Part shown: in pieces, positions 1-8,756 of the stretch | How positions within the stretch are numbered: the first letter of the stretch is position 1 | Layout: each line of letters starts with the position of its first letter | Source: Cupriavidus basilensis OR16 | Lineage (GTDB): Bacteria > Pseudomonadota > Gammaproteobacteria > Burkholderiales > Burkholderiaceae | Direction: 5' to 3' | DNA: 64,000 nt | Assembly: GCF_000243095.1 (NCBI RefSeq) | Contig: NZ_AHJE01000015.1 | Span: forward strand, 19,112 to 83,111 | The notes under the pieces: model-generated | Databases searched by the model: none | The model's input: only the letters and a program-made list of their open reading frames with translations | Told to the model about the DNA's origin: nothing | Translations under genes and position numbers: made by a program

Positions 1-732
1 CGCCACCAGCCAGTCTGCCGGCACCCCGGCGCGGATGCGCGTGGCGCCGGTGGTATTGCCGCGCATCCATGCCACCAGCCTTTCGCGCTCTGCACCGCCC
101 AGCGCATCGCCCAGCGTGAGCCGTTGCAGGCTCGCTGCCATGGCCGCGGGGGTCGACGTATCGCGGGGGTCGCCCGGTATCGCGGTGTTGAGCTCGGTCT
201 CCCAGCGGTCGAGCCGGAACGTGTCGTCGCCGATCGCGCGGGCAAACGCGGTCACTGCGGCGGGGCCGCCGAGCAGCTGCATCAGCAGGTTGGCTGCCGT
301 GTTGTCGCTGTATTGCAGGGCGGCCGCGCAGAGTTCGGCTACTGTCAGGCCGGCGCCGGCATGCTTCTCGGTGATCGGGGAATAGGCGACGAGCTCGGCC
401 TTCGTGTAGGCGATGCGCCGTTGCAGCATGCCGCCTTCCGTTGCGCTGCGGCGAAGGATGGCGGATACGGCGAGTACCTTGAATGTACTGCAGAGCGCAA
501 AGCGCTCATTGGCGCGGTGGCTGAGCTGCGCGCCGCTGGCGGTGTTCAGCGCGGCCACGCCGAGGCGCCCGCCAGCGGCGGATTCGAGCGCGGCCAGGCG
601 GTCTTGCGCCGCAGCGTGGCCGGATGTTCCGCCAGCCAACGAAGTACAGGCGGCGGCAAGGGGAACCGAAGCGGCGGTTAGCAACAACGTGCGGCGAACG
701 GGGGAAATGGGGGAAATGGGAGAGCGTGTCAT
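1..732 (-). CDS. bla: Class A beta-lactamase, partial at the left edge
   Basis: Serine beta-lactamase that would hydrolyse penicillins or cephalosporins in the periplasm. The 244 visible residues hold the class A motifs in order: STFK (residues 82-85, nucleophile S82), SDN (142-144) and the omega-loop ExELN (178-182). The KTG motif and the C-terminus lie beyond base 1. A Cys directly precedes the catalytic Ser, as in PenA-type and some carbapenem-hydrolysing class A enzymes; whether its disulfide partner exists cannot be seen. The N-terminus has an Arg-Arg pair before a hydrophobic stretch (possible Tat signal) and a weak lipobox ending at C29. Two 9-bp repeats encode a duplicated ProIleSer near the start. 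It lies 20 bp downstream of the class D gene on the same strand and is probably co-transcribed. Confidence 0.93.
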   Translation of the reverse strand, partial: MTRSPISPISPVRRTLLLTAASVPLAAACTSLAGGTSGHAAAQDRLAALESAAGGRLGVAALNTASGAQLSHRANERFALCSTFKVLAVSAILRRSATEGGMLQRRIAYTKAELVAYSPITEKHAGAGLTVAELCAAALQYSDNTAANLLMQLLGGPAAVTAFARAIGDDTFRLDRWETELNTAIPGDPRDTSTPAAMAASLQRLTLGDALGGAERERLVAWMRGNTTGATRIRAGVPADWLVA

Positions 733-752
733 CGGTCTTTTCCTGTGATGGA

Positions 753-1562
753 TCAGCGAGCCTGGAGCGGCCCCAGCAATCCCGGCAGAGCCTGCAAGAA
801 CGCATCACGCGCGCGCAGGCCGGCGCCGACCGGCTCCTTCTTTTCATCCTGGATCAAGCGGGCAAAGACCACGTTCCGGCCGTCTTTCGCCGCCCAGCCG
901 ACAAACCATCCGTAGCCGTGGCTCCAGTCCTCGGCGCCATCGGCCTGGCGCGGTGCGCCGGTGCCGGTCTTGCCGTAAACGGACCAGCCGTTTGGCAACT
1001 CGCCGAGCGCCATGATCCGGCTCGTCATGTCGTAGGCATGCGCGCTGACGGGCAATTTGCGATTCACCACATTTTGCAGGAAGGCGACCTGCTCCAGCGG
1101 CGAGATCTTCAGCGACGAGCTCAACCATGCATGCGTCAGCCCATTGTGCTTGCCGGGGTCGCCGGAGACGTCGCCGTTTCCATATTGGAACGCGCTCATG
1201 TAGCGCCGAAAGCGCGCTTCGCCGAGTTGTTGCGTCACCTGCCGCGAGTACCAGATGACGGAGGTCTGCATCCAGCGCTGCGGATCCGTGGTGACGCGCT
1301 TGGCGGGGTTGCTCTCGCGATATGCTTCGCGATACGGCATGGCCGGCGCATGCTCGTCCATCAGAAGGCCGGCGTCGAAGCCCATCAGGCTGAGCGGCAC
1401 CTTGAACGTCGATGCGGCGGTCACGCGCTTGTCGCAGGTGCCTTCCTGTTTGATCAGCTTGCCGGTGCCGCCATCGGCCAGGACCGTGCACAGTACCTCG
1501 GCACGGGCGGTTGAGAGGAACAGCGCCGCGCAGAGCGCGCTGAAGATGCCGATTGGCTTCAA
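753..1562 (-). CDS. blaOXA: Class D (OXA-type) beta-lactamase
   Basis: Periplasmic serine beta-lactamase, 269 aa from a TTG start chosen because GGAG sits 6 bases upstream and it places a clean signal peptide (about residues 1-21) at the N-terminus. In-frame upstream ATG options extend into non-signal sequence. Class D motifs are STFK (51-54, with the carbamylated Lys), SVI (101-103, Ile where Val is usual in the SxV motif), YGN (127-129), the omega-loop Trp in AWLSS, and KTGTG (198-202). Length matches chromosomal OXA enzymes of Ralstonia/Pandoraea-type bacteria. It is the first gene of a two-gene beta-lactamase unit. Confidence 0.94.
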   Translation of the reverse strand: MKPIGIFSALCAALFLSTARAEVLCTVLADGGTGKLIKQEGTCDKRVTAASTFKVPLSLMGFDAGLLMDEHAPAMPYREAYRESNPAKRVTTDPQRWMQTSVIWYSRQVTQQLGEARFRRYMSAFQYGNGDVSGDPGKHNGLTHAWLSSSLKISPLEQVAFLQNVVNRKLPVSAHAYDMTSRIMALGELPNGWSVYGKTGTGAPRQADGAEDWSHGYGWFVGWAAKDGRNVVFARLIQDEKKEPVGAGLRARDAFLQALPGLLGPLQAR

Positions 1563-1625
1563 GATTATCTCCGTGATTCCTGTTAGCGCGGCCGAAATGG
1601 CTGGCCAGGCCTGCGCACGAACCGG

Positions 1626-1654
1626 AGCATAGAAGCGCGGCGGCAAGACGCCAA
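1626..1654 (-). promoter_or_regulatory. Sigma-70-like promoter of the beta-lactamase pair
   Basis: Reading leftward, TTGGCG (1649-1654) and TATGCT (1626-1631) are separated by 17 bp, about 64 bp upstream of the TTG start of the class D gene. The spacing is ideal and no other start lies between. Assigned by inspection. Confidence 0.5.
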
Positions 1655-1665
1655 GCCCACTCACT

Positions 1666-1679
1666 GTAACCTGCGTAAC
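1666..1679 (-). promoter_or_regulatory. Direct repeat upstream of the beta-lactamase promoter
   Basis: Two GTAAC copies spaced 9 bp apart (as GTTAC on the minus strand) end about 11 bp upstream of the -35 box, where an activator would bind. No AmpR-type regulator gene is adjacent, so the partner is unknown. Five-base repeats can also arise by chance. Confidence 0.25.
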
Positions 1680-1747
1680 ATGGCGTCTTCGGCCTCGTCC
1701 TCGTGGCTGATGGCACAATCCAGCCTACGTCCGCCACACCATCCCCC

Positions 1748-3427
1748 ATGCGCCAGCCCGCTCTCACCGTCGCGCTTTCCGCCCCCTATCTCGTCAACGG
1801 CGAGCCCGCGCGCTACCAGAGCCTGTGGCTGCTCGCCGCCATCTGCGCGGCCGCACGCAACGGCGGGGCCAGCCTGCCGGCGGTGCACCTGCAAACCCGC
1901 TTCCCCGACGCCGCCAATATCCGCATGCTGGTCTCGCGCGCGTTTGCCGACTTCGCGCGCTGGGGCGTGCCGGTGGGCTGGGGACCGGAGCGCCACCAGG
2001 GGACAGCCGGGCTCAACCCGTCGCGCCGCAGCCGCGGGCCATTCTGGATCGAGCCGGCAGCCTGCAAGCGCGTGCGCTTCACCATGGATGGCCGCAGCGC
2101 TGACGATGCGGCGCTGGCGCGCTTCGTGGGGCTGGGCACTGCCGCCACGAGGCGCGCCGCCCGCCTGGGGGACGAGGCCCACCCCGCGGTCGACTACGTG
2201 ATGCGCGACATCAGCTACTGGAGCCATCTCACGCAAGCCATGCGCGGCATGCAGGACGGCGTGGGCGTTGCCGGTGTTGCAGGCGGCAGTGCCGGCAACG
2301 GGGTGGCGGATGCCCTGCGCGCCGCCCAGCGCTGCGCCACCGACGATTTCCAGCACGCCTTCGCGCTGCTCAAGGAAAGCCTGGCCTGGCGGCGCGGTGA
2401 CGACCTCGCGCGCAGCCGCGCGGCGCTGCAACGCTTTGATCGCATCGTGGGCACCGGCACCGTGGACACGGCGGTGCCCACCTTCGCCGCGATGGCGCGC
2501 GTGGTGCGGGCCTGGGAGCGCTACGCCGGCAACCAGATGGCGGCGGCGCAGGCGGAACTGGAAGGCCTCGCGGCCGACCCCGCGCTGCAGCCGGTGCTGC
2601 GCTACAACCCGCGCGTACGCTTCGAAACCCTCAACCTCGGCGCACTGATCCACAAGACGGTGGCCGTACGCGACATGGCAACGCAGCCGCAGGCGGCCCG
2701 GCAAGCGGCCGAAGCGGCCATGGCAGGCTTCTCCGGCGCGCTGCAGGCCGCCTACGAGGCGGACTCGGTGGATGCCGCGCAGCACGTGGCGGCCAACCTC
2801 GGCCTTTGCCTGTGGCTGTTCTGGAACCACGCGCTGATCGATACCGGGCGCGCGTGGCCCGCGAGCCAGGTGCAGCGCCAGGCCGTGCGCTGGCTGGGCT
2901 TGTCGGAATGGATCTGCGACCGCTTTGGCGTGGGTGGTGGCTCGGCGTGGAACATCATCTTCCTGCTGCGCATTGCGCGCGGCAACTGCGCGCAGGACGG
3001 CGGCGGGGCGCTCAAGACGTTTCGCGCGCAACAGCCGCTGCTGCTGGCTGAGGCGGTGGACGCGCTGCGCCCCTTCCATGCGCCCTTTGCCCGCGCCAAG
3101 GGCTTTATCAGCTGGTCATCGCTGGCCAGCTTTGCGCTCGACGAGCACGACACCGGCCACGTGCATTACGGCACCCTGCCACTCGCCAACCTGCTGCTGG
3201 AAGCCAGCTGGTTCCACGCCTTCGAGCATGGCGCGGCGCCTGCCGCGTTTGCCACGGTGGAACGCCTGGCCGGGCTGCTCGGCAAGCTGCGCCCGGCGGA
3301 GCGCCGCTTCTTTCTTTCGGCCATCACCGCGCTGCCACGCGAGCTGCAACTGGCCGCGGCCGAAGCCCTCCGCGCCGCGCCGCGCCCTGCCCGCAAGGCC
3401 AAGGCAAGGCCGCGCCTGCCAGGCTGA
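1748..3427 (+). CDS. Uncharacterised 559-aa protein
   Basis: I do not recognise this family. The ATG at 1748 is preferred over an in-frame GTG at 1703, because the stretch between them is low-complexity; neither start has an obvious Shine-Dalgarno. The protein is soluble-looking, with no signal peptide or membrane segment. An N-terminal part of about 130 residues has a PYLVNGE..RYQSLWLLAA segment and a basic RRSRG run, and could be a small DNA- or ligand-binding module. The rest is Ala-rich and mainly helical, like a repeat-helix scaffold. It ends in a Lys/Arg/Pro-rich tail. It is divergent from the beta-lactamase pair and 78 bp upstream of the metallophosphoesterase. Confidence 0.75.
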   Translation: MRQPALTVALSAPYLVNGEPARYQSLWLLAAICAAARNGGASLPAVHLQTRFPDAANIRMLVSRAFADFARWGVPVGWGPERHQGTAGLNPSRRSRGPFWIEPAACKRVRFTMDGRSADDAALARFVGLGTAATRRAARLGDEAHPAVDYVMRDISYWSHLTQAMRGMQDGVGVAGVAGGSAGNGVADALRAAQRCATDDFQHAFALLKESLAWRRGDDLARSRAALQRFDRIVGTGTVDTAVPTFAAMARVVRAWERYAGNQMAAAQAELEGLAADPALQPVLRYNPRVRFETLNLGALIHKTVAVRDMATQPQAARQAAEAAMAGFSGALQAAYEADSVDAAQHVAANLGLCLWLFWNHALIDTGRAWPASQVQRQAVRWLGLSEWICDRFGVGGGSAWNIIFLLRIARGNCAQDGGGALKTFRAQQPLLLAEAVDALRPFHAPFARAKGFISWSSLASFALDEHDTGHVHYGTLPLANLLLEASWFHAFEHGAAPAAFATVERLAGLLGKLRPAERRFFLSAITALPRELQLAAAEALRAAPRPARKAKARPRLPG

Positions 3428-3505
3428 CACATAACGTTCATCGTGCCGAAACATCCCAACCGTATATTTCCGCCTCGCAATCAGGGATAACAGGGAGATA
3501 TAACA

Positions 3506-5056
3506 ATGGGCAATCGAATAAAGAACCGGCAAGCCGGCCCGGCCATGCGCGTGGGCGCCGGCGCCATCCTCGCCATGCTGGCTGCGGCCGCCGTGCTGCA
3601 CGGCTGCGGCAGCGACAGCACGGACGCAGTGCCGGCCGCAGCGCCCCCCGCGCCGATCACGCCGTCCGTCGATGCCCCCAGCGCCAATGCCAACATCCAG
3701 GCCGCGTGGGTCGAGATCGGTGACGGTAACCAGGCCATCGCTCGCGTCATCACCAGCTATGCGGCGCCAGCCGCCGCCGCAGGCAGCGCGTTGCCCTCGA
3801 ACGCCCTTTGCCCGCTGCTGACGGTGGACGGCGTGCAGCAACGCATGGCGCTGCGGGTCGGCGCCGGCACGATGGCGCTGCGCACCACCGCCAGCGCCGC
3901 GGCCGACTCCAAACCGTCGGATTTCCCGGTCTCCGTATGCGAGGCCACGCTGCCGGCCGGCGCCGCCGCTGCCAGCGTGGCCGGCCAGACGCTGCCGCTG
4001 CCCAAGGCACAGCCGCAACGCGTGCTGGTGCTGGCCGACACCGGTTGCCGCCTGAAGAAGGCGGACAACGCCTACCAGCCTTGCAGCGACGGCACCGCCT
4101 GGCCGTTTGCCGCCCTGGCCGCCACCGCCGCCGGCATGAACCCGGACCTGGTGCTGCATATTGGCGACTACCATTACCGCGAGAACCTCTGCCCGCCTGA
4201 CATCGCCGGCTGCCAGGGCTCGCCGTGGGGCTATGGCTGGGATACCTGGCAGGCCGACCTCTTCAAGCCCGCCGCGGCACTGATGGCCAAGGCACCGTGG
4301 GTGGTCGTGCGCGGCAACCATGAGGAATGCGCGCGTGCCGGCCAGGGCTGGTTCCGCTTCCTCGATCCGCGCCCGTACTCGGACGCGCGCTCGTGCAACG
4401 ACCCCGCCAACGACGGCAACGCCAACTACTCGGATCCCTATGCCGTTGCGCTGGGCACCGGCTCGCAGGTCATCGTGTTCGACTCGGCCAAGGCCGGCAA
4501 GGCCGCCCTGCCGACTACCGACCCGCAGTTCCTTGCCTACCAGAAGCAGTTCCAGACGGTGGGCTGGCTGGCCGCCAAGCCAGGCATGACCACCACCATG
4601 TTCACGAACCACCATCCCATCCTGGCGTTTGCGCCGGTGGCGGGCAGCAACCCGGCGCCGGGCAACCTTGCGCTGCAGTCGGTCATGAGCAACGCCAACG
4701 CCCAGGCTTACTACCCGCCCGGCGTGCAAGTCGCGCTGCACGGCCACGTGCATGACTTCCAGGCCATCAACTTTGCCTCCAGCCACCCGGCCACCATCGT
4801 TTCCGGCAACGGCGGCGACAACCTGGACGTGGCGCTGCCCGATCCGCTGCCGCCCGGCACGATTCCCGCGCCCGGCACCGTCATCGACAAGATCACGCAC
4901 AGCGCAAGCTTTGGCTTCGTGATGATGGAGCGCAACGCGTCGCCCGCCACCGGCTGGACCTTCAAGGCATACAGCGTGGCCGGTAAGCTGATGGCTACCT
5001 GCGTGCAAACCTCCAATACGCTGGCCTGCGACAAGACCGGCTTCCTGGCGCCGTGA
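3506..5056 (+). CDS. Secreted metallophosphoesterase, probable lipoprotein
   Basis: Calcineurin-like phosphoesterase of 516 aa. The first 35 residues form a signal sequence ending in a lipobox (VLHGC), so the mature protein is probably anchored in the envelope. The metal-binding blocks are in the normal order: ADTGCR (first Asp, about residue 178), GDYHYRE (about 216), GNHEEC (about 271), TNHHP (about 369) and HGHVHD (about 413). Substrate cannot be read from sequence. A GGGAG ribosome site precedes the ATG. The stop codon overlaps the start of the next gene, a di-haem peroxidase, so the two are translationally coupled. Confidence 0.87.
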   Translation: MGNRIKNRQAGPAMRVGAGAILAMLAAAAVLHGCGSDSTDAVPAAAPPAPITPSVDAPSANANIQAAWVEIGDGNQAIARVITSYAAPAAAAGSALPSNALCPLLTVDGVQQRMALRVGAGTMALRTTASAAADSKPSDFPVSVCEATLPAGAAAASVAGQTLPLPKAQPQRVLVLADTGCRLKKADNAYQPCSDGTAWPFAALAATAAGMNPDLVLHIGDYHYRENLCPPDIAGCQGSPWGYGWDTWQADLFKPAAALMAKAPWVVVRGNHEECARAGQGWFRFLDPRPYSDARSCNDPANDGNANYSDPYAVALGTGSQVIVFDSAKAGKAALPTTDPQFLAYQKQFQTVGWLAAKPGMTTTMFTNHHPILAFAPVAGSNPAPGNLALQSVMSNANAQAYYPPGVQVALHGHVHDFQAINFASSHPATIVSGNGGDNLDVALPDPLPPGTIPAPGTVIDKITHSASFGFVMMERNASPATGWTFKAYSVAGKLMATCVQTSNTLACDKTGFLAP

Positions 5057-6381
5057 TCAGGGCCATGCGTGCCGCCCTCGCCGCCACCTGCCTTGCGGCG
5101 GGCGCTGGCGGCGCTGTCCTGGCAGCGCCCGCGCCGGGCCTGGCGCTGATGCCCGGCGCTCCGCCCGCGGACGTGGTCGGCACCATCGGCAACGGCACGC
5201 CGAAGGTCACCGCCAAGGTCGACCCAACCGCCGCCGTCTTCCGCCCCGATCCGGCGCTGGCCGCGCTGGGCAAGCGCATCTTCTTCGATGCACGCCTGTC
5301 CGAGCCGCGCGGCACGTCCTGCGCCGGCTGCCACGACCCCGCGCGCGCATTCGCGCCGACGCTGTCGCCCGCGGCGCTGGCCGGCCCCCATGTGCCGCAG
5401 GGCAGCCGGTCGGGCCGCTTCAGCCTGCGCAACGCGCCCTCGCTGCTCTACGTGCGCTACATCCCGCGCCGGCACTTCTACCAGGACGACGACGCGCCTT
5501 ACGCCTCGCCCTTTGGCGGCCTGTTCGCCGACGGCCGCGCCGATACGCTCGCCGAGCAGGTGCGCGGCCCCTTGCTCGATCCCAACGAGATGAACAATGG
5601 CAGCCCGGCCAGCCTGCTGCGCAAGCTCAGGGCGACCGAGCTCGCGCCCGCGCTGGCGGCGCGCTTCGGCCCCGCCGTGCAGGACGATCCCGAGCAGATG
5701 CTGCTGGCGCTCGGCAAGGCGCTGGAGGCTTACCTGCAGAGCGATGAGATGGCGCCGTTCAGTTCCCGCTTTGACGACTACCTGCGCCATCGCACGCCGC
5801 TTGCGCCGGCGGAAGGGCGCGGGCTGGCCTTGTTCAAGAATCCGGACAAGGGCAACTGCATGACCTGCCACACGCTCTCGGACACCGCCAGCCGGCCGGA
5901 GCGCTCACTGTTCACGGATTTTGGCTACGACGCGATTGCCGTGCCGCGCAATCGGGCGCTGGCCGCCAACCGCGATCCCAAGCGCTTCGACAACGGCCTG
6001 TGCGACACCGCCCGCCGCCTGCGCTGGCCCGAGCCGGAGCAGTGGTGCGGGTATCTGCGCACGCCCGGCCTGCGCAATGTGGCGGTGCGCCAGAGCTACA
6101 TGCACAACGGCGTGTTCACCACGCTGCGCGATGCGGTGGCGTTCTACAACACACGCTCGACCGATCCGGGCAAGTGGTATCACGGCGCCAGGACGTTCGA
6201 CGACGTGCCGGCGGCGTATCGGGGCAATATCAATATCAACTCGACGCCGATGAACCGGCGCGCGGGGACCACGCCGGCCATGACCGACGCGGAGATCGAC
6301 GATCTCGTGGCATTCCTGCGCACGCTGACCGATGCGCCCTATGCGGGCCTCATGCCGGCCGCAAAGGCTGCGAAGCCCTAA
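5053..6381 (+). CDS. Di-haem cytochrome c peroxidase family protein (MauG/CcpA-like)
   Basis: Periplasmic c-type cytochrome of 442 aa that either reduces hydrogen peroxide or oxidises a partner protein. Two haem-binding motifs are visible, CAGCH (residues 90-94) and CMTCH (269-273), plus the C-terminal RTPGLRNVA..YMHNGVF block typical of the family. A signal peptide covers about residues 1-24. The GTG at 5053 overlaps the previous stop; an ATG at 5065 is an equally good start. The 3' end overlaps the convergent lipoprotein gene by 32 bp. Pairing with a secreted metallophosphoesterase suggests a joint envelope function, but the substrate is unknown. Confidence 0.88.
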   Translation: MIRAMRAALAATCLAAGAGGAVLAAPAPGLALMPGAPPADVVGTIGNGTPKVTAKVDPTAAVFRPDPALAALGKRIFFDARLSEPRGTSCAGCHDPARAFAPTLSPAALAGPHVPQGSRSGRFSLRNAPSLLYVRYIPRRHFYQDDDAPYASPFGGLFADGRADTLAEQVRGPLLDPNEMNNGSPASLLRKLRATELAPALAARFGPAVQDDPEQMLLALGKALEAYLQSDEMAPFSSRFDDYLRHRTPLAPAEGRGLALFKNPDKGNCMTCHTLSDTASRPERSLFTDFGYDAIAVPRNRALAANRDPKRFDNGLCDTARRLRWPEPEQWCGYLRTPGLRNVAVRQSYMHNGVFTTLRDAVAFYNTRSTDPGKWYHGARTFDDVPAAYRGNININSTPMNRRAGTTPAMTDAEIDDLVAFLRTLTDAPYAGLMPAAKAAKP

Positions 6382-6958
6382 GGCCCCGCGCCGCGCAGAC
6401 GGCGTCGGCCTCGAACCCGCGAAAGACCAGTTGCGTGGGATCCGGCTCTGGCTCGATCTCGCGGCCGTCCCTGCCAGCCAGCCGCAGCACCTGGCCGCTG
6501 CAGCGCTTCGCCGCTGCGTTGCGCTGGTAGCGCAGCTCGTACTGCCAGCCCGGCAGCGGCACAAAGGAAACCCCAACCGCGCACCGATAGGGATCTTCGC
6601 CGGCGGCAGCCGCCGCGGCCGCTGCCGTGAGGTAGATGCGCTGCCCGGCCACCAGCCACCGCTCGCGCGTGCGGCTGGGCGGCTCGGGCGACGCGCCCAC
6701 CATGGCCAGGTCGTGCTCCGTGCCCATCGCGGGCAGCTGCTTGCCCGTACCGCCCAGCAGCAGCGGCTTGGGTGGCTTCGGGCACTTGGTGGCGTCCACC
6801 ACATTGAAGGTCGTGTTGTCGTCCGTGTTGGTCACCAGCCGGATGCGGGCGGCGGGCGTGCCGGTCTCGACCCGATAGTGGGAAACGCAGCCGGACAGGG
6901 CAAGCGCCAGAACACAGAGTGCGCCGGGCAGGATGGCGGTGTTGCGGACTTTCGACAT
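6350..6958 (-). CDS. Putative lipoprotein of unknown function
   Basis: A 202-aa protein with a classical lipoprotein signal: a short basic start, a hydrophobic core and the lipobox LALSGC at about residue 24. The mature part has several Cys and two basic-aromatic stretches (GWQYELRYQRN), with an Ala run in the middle. I see no known domain. The ATG at 6958 is chosen because it gives a compact signal; an ATG at 6985 would add nine residues. It is divergent from the LysR gene 96 bp away and convergent with the cytochrome gene. Confidence 0.7.
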   Translation of the reverse strand: MSKVRNTAILPGALCVLALALSGCVSHYRVETGTPAARIRLVTNTDDNTTFNVVDATKCPKPPKPLLLGGTGKQLPAMGTEHDLAMVGASPEPPSRTRERWLVAGQRIYLTAAAAAAAAGEDPYRCAVGVSFVPLPGWQYELRYQRNAAAKRCSGQVLRLAGRDGREIEPEPDPTQLVFRGFEADAVCAARGLRASQPLRPA

Positions 6959-7054
6959 CCCCAAGAGGCCAATTGCGTGTGCCATGGCACAATGATCGCG
7001 AACGTGCGCGTTCGGTCTGTCAGGTGGCCAGTCAACCAATACCGCCCGCTCAAC

Positions 7055-7957
7055 ATGATAAACATTAATCACATCTACGCATTCCTTGAGCTGGTGGAGC
7101 AGCGCAACTTCAACGCCGCGGCGGAGAAACTGCACCTGACCCAGTCGGGCCTGTCGCGCAAGATCAGCGCCATCGAGGAACGGGTCAATCAACGGCTGTT
7201 CGAGCGCACCACCCGCTTCGTGCGTCCTACCCGCGCTGCCATGGCGCTGGCGCGCCACTGGCGCGAGGCACTGGTCAGCTATCAAGCCGGGCTTGCGGAG
7301 ATTGGCGCAACGGATGCGGACCTGGCCGGCTCGCTGTTGATTGGCGTTAGCGCAACCTCAAGGTTTGGCGAGTGGCAGACGTTCAGCGACCTGTTCTTTC
7401 AGACCTTTCCCAGCGTGAATGGCCGCGTCGAGTCAATGCCTTCGCAAGACGTGGTGTTCTATGTGCGCAATGGCGACCTGGACGTCGGTTTCTGCGGCGG
7501 CCCGATCGCGGACGACAGCCTGGGCGTCATCCAGATCGAGCAGATCCGCTACCGCGTGCTCCTGCCCGACGATCATCCGCTGGCACAGCGCGCGTCACTG
7601 GCCATGGCGGACCTGCGGGGGGAGGAACTGAGCCTGGTGAACGCCAAGACCTGGCCGCGGGTGCGCGAGAACCTGGATGCCTTGTTGGCGCAATGCGGCC
7701 TGCTCGGCGCGGTCGCCTACGAGTCCAACTTCATCGACCGGGTCCTGCGGGACATCATCGACAACGGCCGCGTCGGCATCCACCCGCTGGCCGGGAACTA
7801 CCTGCTGCCCAGGGGCGTGACGTTGCGAGAGATCGATGACCTGGCGCTCTGCCTGGAGAATATGTTCGTGTGGCGAAAATCCACCACGTCGCCCCTGGTC
7901 CGCAGCATGGTCAGCATGCTGACGCGGTACTTCGACGGGGCTGCGGCAAAGTCGTGA
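7055..7957 (+). CDS. LysR-family transcriptional regulator
   Basis: DNA-binding regulator of 300 aa. The winged helix-turn-helix is at residues 3-60 (NAAAEKLHLTQSGLSRKISA), followed by a periplasmic-binding-protein-like effector domain. An ATG at 7055 starts exactly at the conserved MxxxHIYAFLELVE block. It faces the enoyl-CoA-hydratase-like gene tail to tail (29 bp apart), and is the likely regulator of the catabolic operon at 8-12.5 kb. A LysR-type inverted repeat exists in the porin promoter region at 12649-12671. Confidence 0.92.
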   Translation: MININHIYAFLELVEQRNFNAAAEKLHLTQSGLSRKISAIEERVNQRLFERTTRFVRPTRAAMALARHWREALVSYQAGLAEIGATDADLAGSLLIGVSATSRFGEWQTFSDLFFQTFPSVNGRVESMPSQDVVFYVRNGDLDVGFCGGPIADDSLGVIQIEQIRYRVLLPDDHPLAQRASLAMADLRGEELSLVNAKTWPRVRENLDALLAQCGLLGAVAYESNFIDRVLRDIIDNGRVGIHPLAGNYLLPRGVTLREIDDLALCLENMFVWRKSTTSPLVRSMVSMLTRYFDGAAAKS

Positions 7958-7986
7958 GAGCGGGCCTTCGCCCGCACCCGTGGCTG

Positions 7987-8724
7987 CTATCGCCCAACGA
8001 AGTTCGCCCTGCGTTTCTCCGCGATGCTGCCCATGCCCTCCTTCAGGTCATCGCTTTCCAGCATGAAGGACAGCTCTTTCTGCAAGCGATAGGCCTGCAC
8101 GGCTGGGCTGTCCGGCACCACCGCATCGACCAGCCTGCGCAGCCGCGCGATGACCAGCGGCGAGTTGTCCGCCAATGCCCTCGCATACTCGAGCGCTGCG
8201 TTCAGCTGTTCGCCTTCAGGCACCAGCCGGTTGACCAGCCCGACCTCATAAGCGCGCCGGGCCGGCAGCACGCCACCGAGCAACATCACCTCCATCGCGA
8301 CCTTGTGCGGAATCCGCGCGGCCAGACCGGCAATCATGCCCATCGACACGCCCAGCTTGGCTTCCGGGTACATGAACTTGGTCGTCTCCGTGGCCACGCA
8401 CAGATCGCACATTTGGACCAGTGTCATCGCCGCACCGAGGCACCAGCCGTTGACGGCCGCCACGAGCGGCTTGCCAGACGGGGCGCCCGCGCTGGGGATG
8501 CTGCGAGCGATATCCTTGGGGAAGGCCCGGAGATCGGCCCCCATCGTGAAGTTCTCGCCGTTGGCGCAAATGACGCCTGCCCGCGCGCTGCCCTCGTTGA
8601 GCCGGCAAAACGAGTCATGCAGCCTCTGTACAACCTCATCGCTGAACAGGTTCTTGCCTGGACGGTTCAGCGTGATGATCGCGACCCGATCCCGCTCCTC
8701 ATACAACACGACCTGATCTGACAT
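7987..8724 (-). CDS. Enoyl-CoA hydratase/isomerase family protein
   Basis: Crotonase-fold protein of 245 aa. The CoA/oxyanion region reads GADLRAF (about residue 63) and NGWCLGAAM (about 92). In true hydratases the second block carries the first catalytic Glu (GGxCExA); here it is Ala. The second Glu position is present in YPEAKLGV. It may therefore catalyse isomerisation, dehalogenation or ring/chain cleavage rather than hydration. AAGGAGG lies just before the ATG. It is the last gene of the porin-Bug-ligase operon and probably acts on the CoA thioester made by the preceding synthetase. Confidence 0.88.
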   Translation of the reverse strand: MSDQVVLYEERDRVAIITLNRPGKNLFSDEVVQRLHDSFCRLNEGSARAGVICANGENFTMGADLRAFPKDIARSIPSAGAPSGKPLVAAVNGWCLGAAMTLVQMCDLCVATETTKFMYPEAKLGVSMGMIAGLAARIPHKVAMEVMLLGGVLPARRAYEVGLVNRLVPEGEQLNAALEYARALADNSPLVIARLRRLVDAVVPDSPAVQAYRLQKELSFMLESDDLKEGMGSIAEKRRANFVGR

Positions 8725-8756
8725 ATGCCTCCTTGGGATTGGTCAAACTGGTAGAA

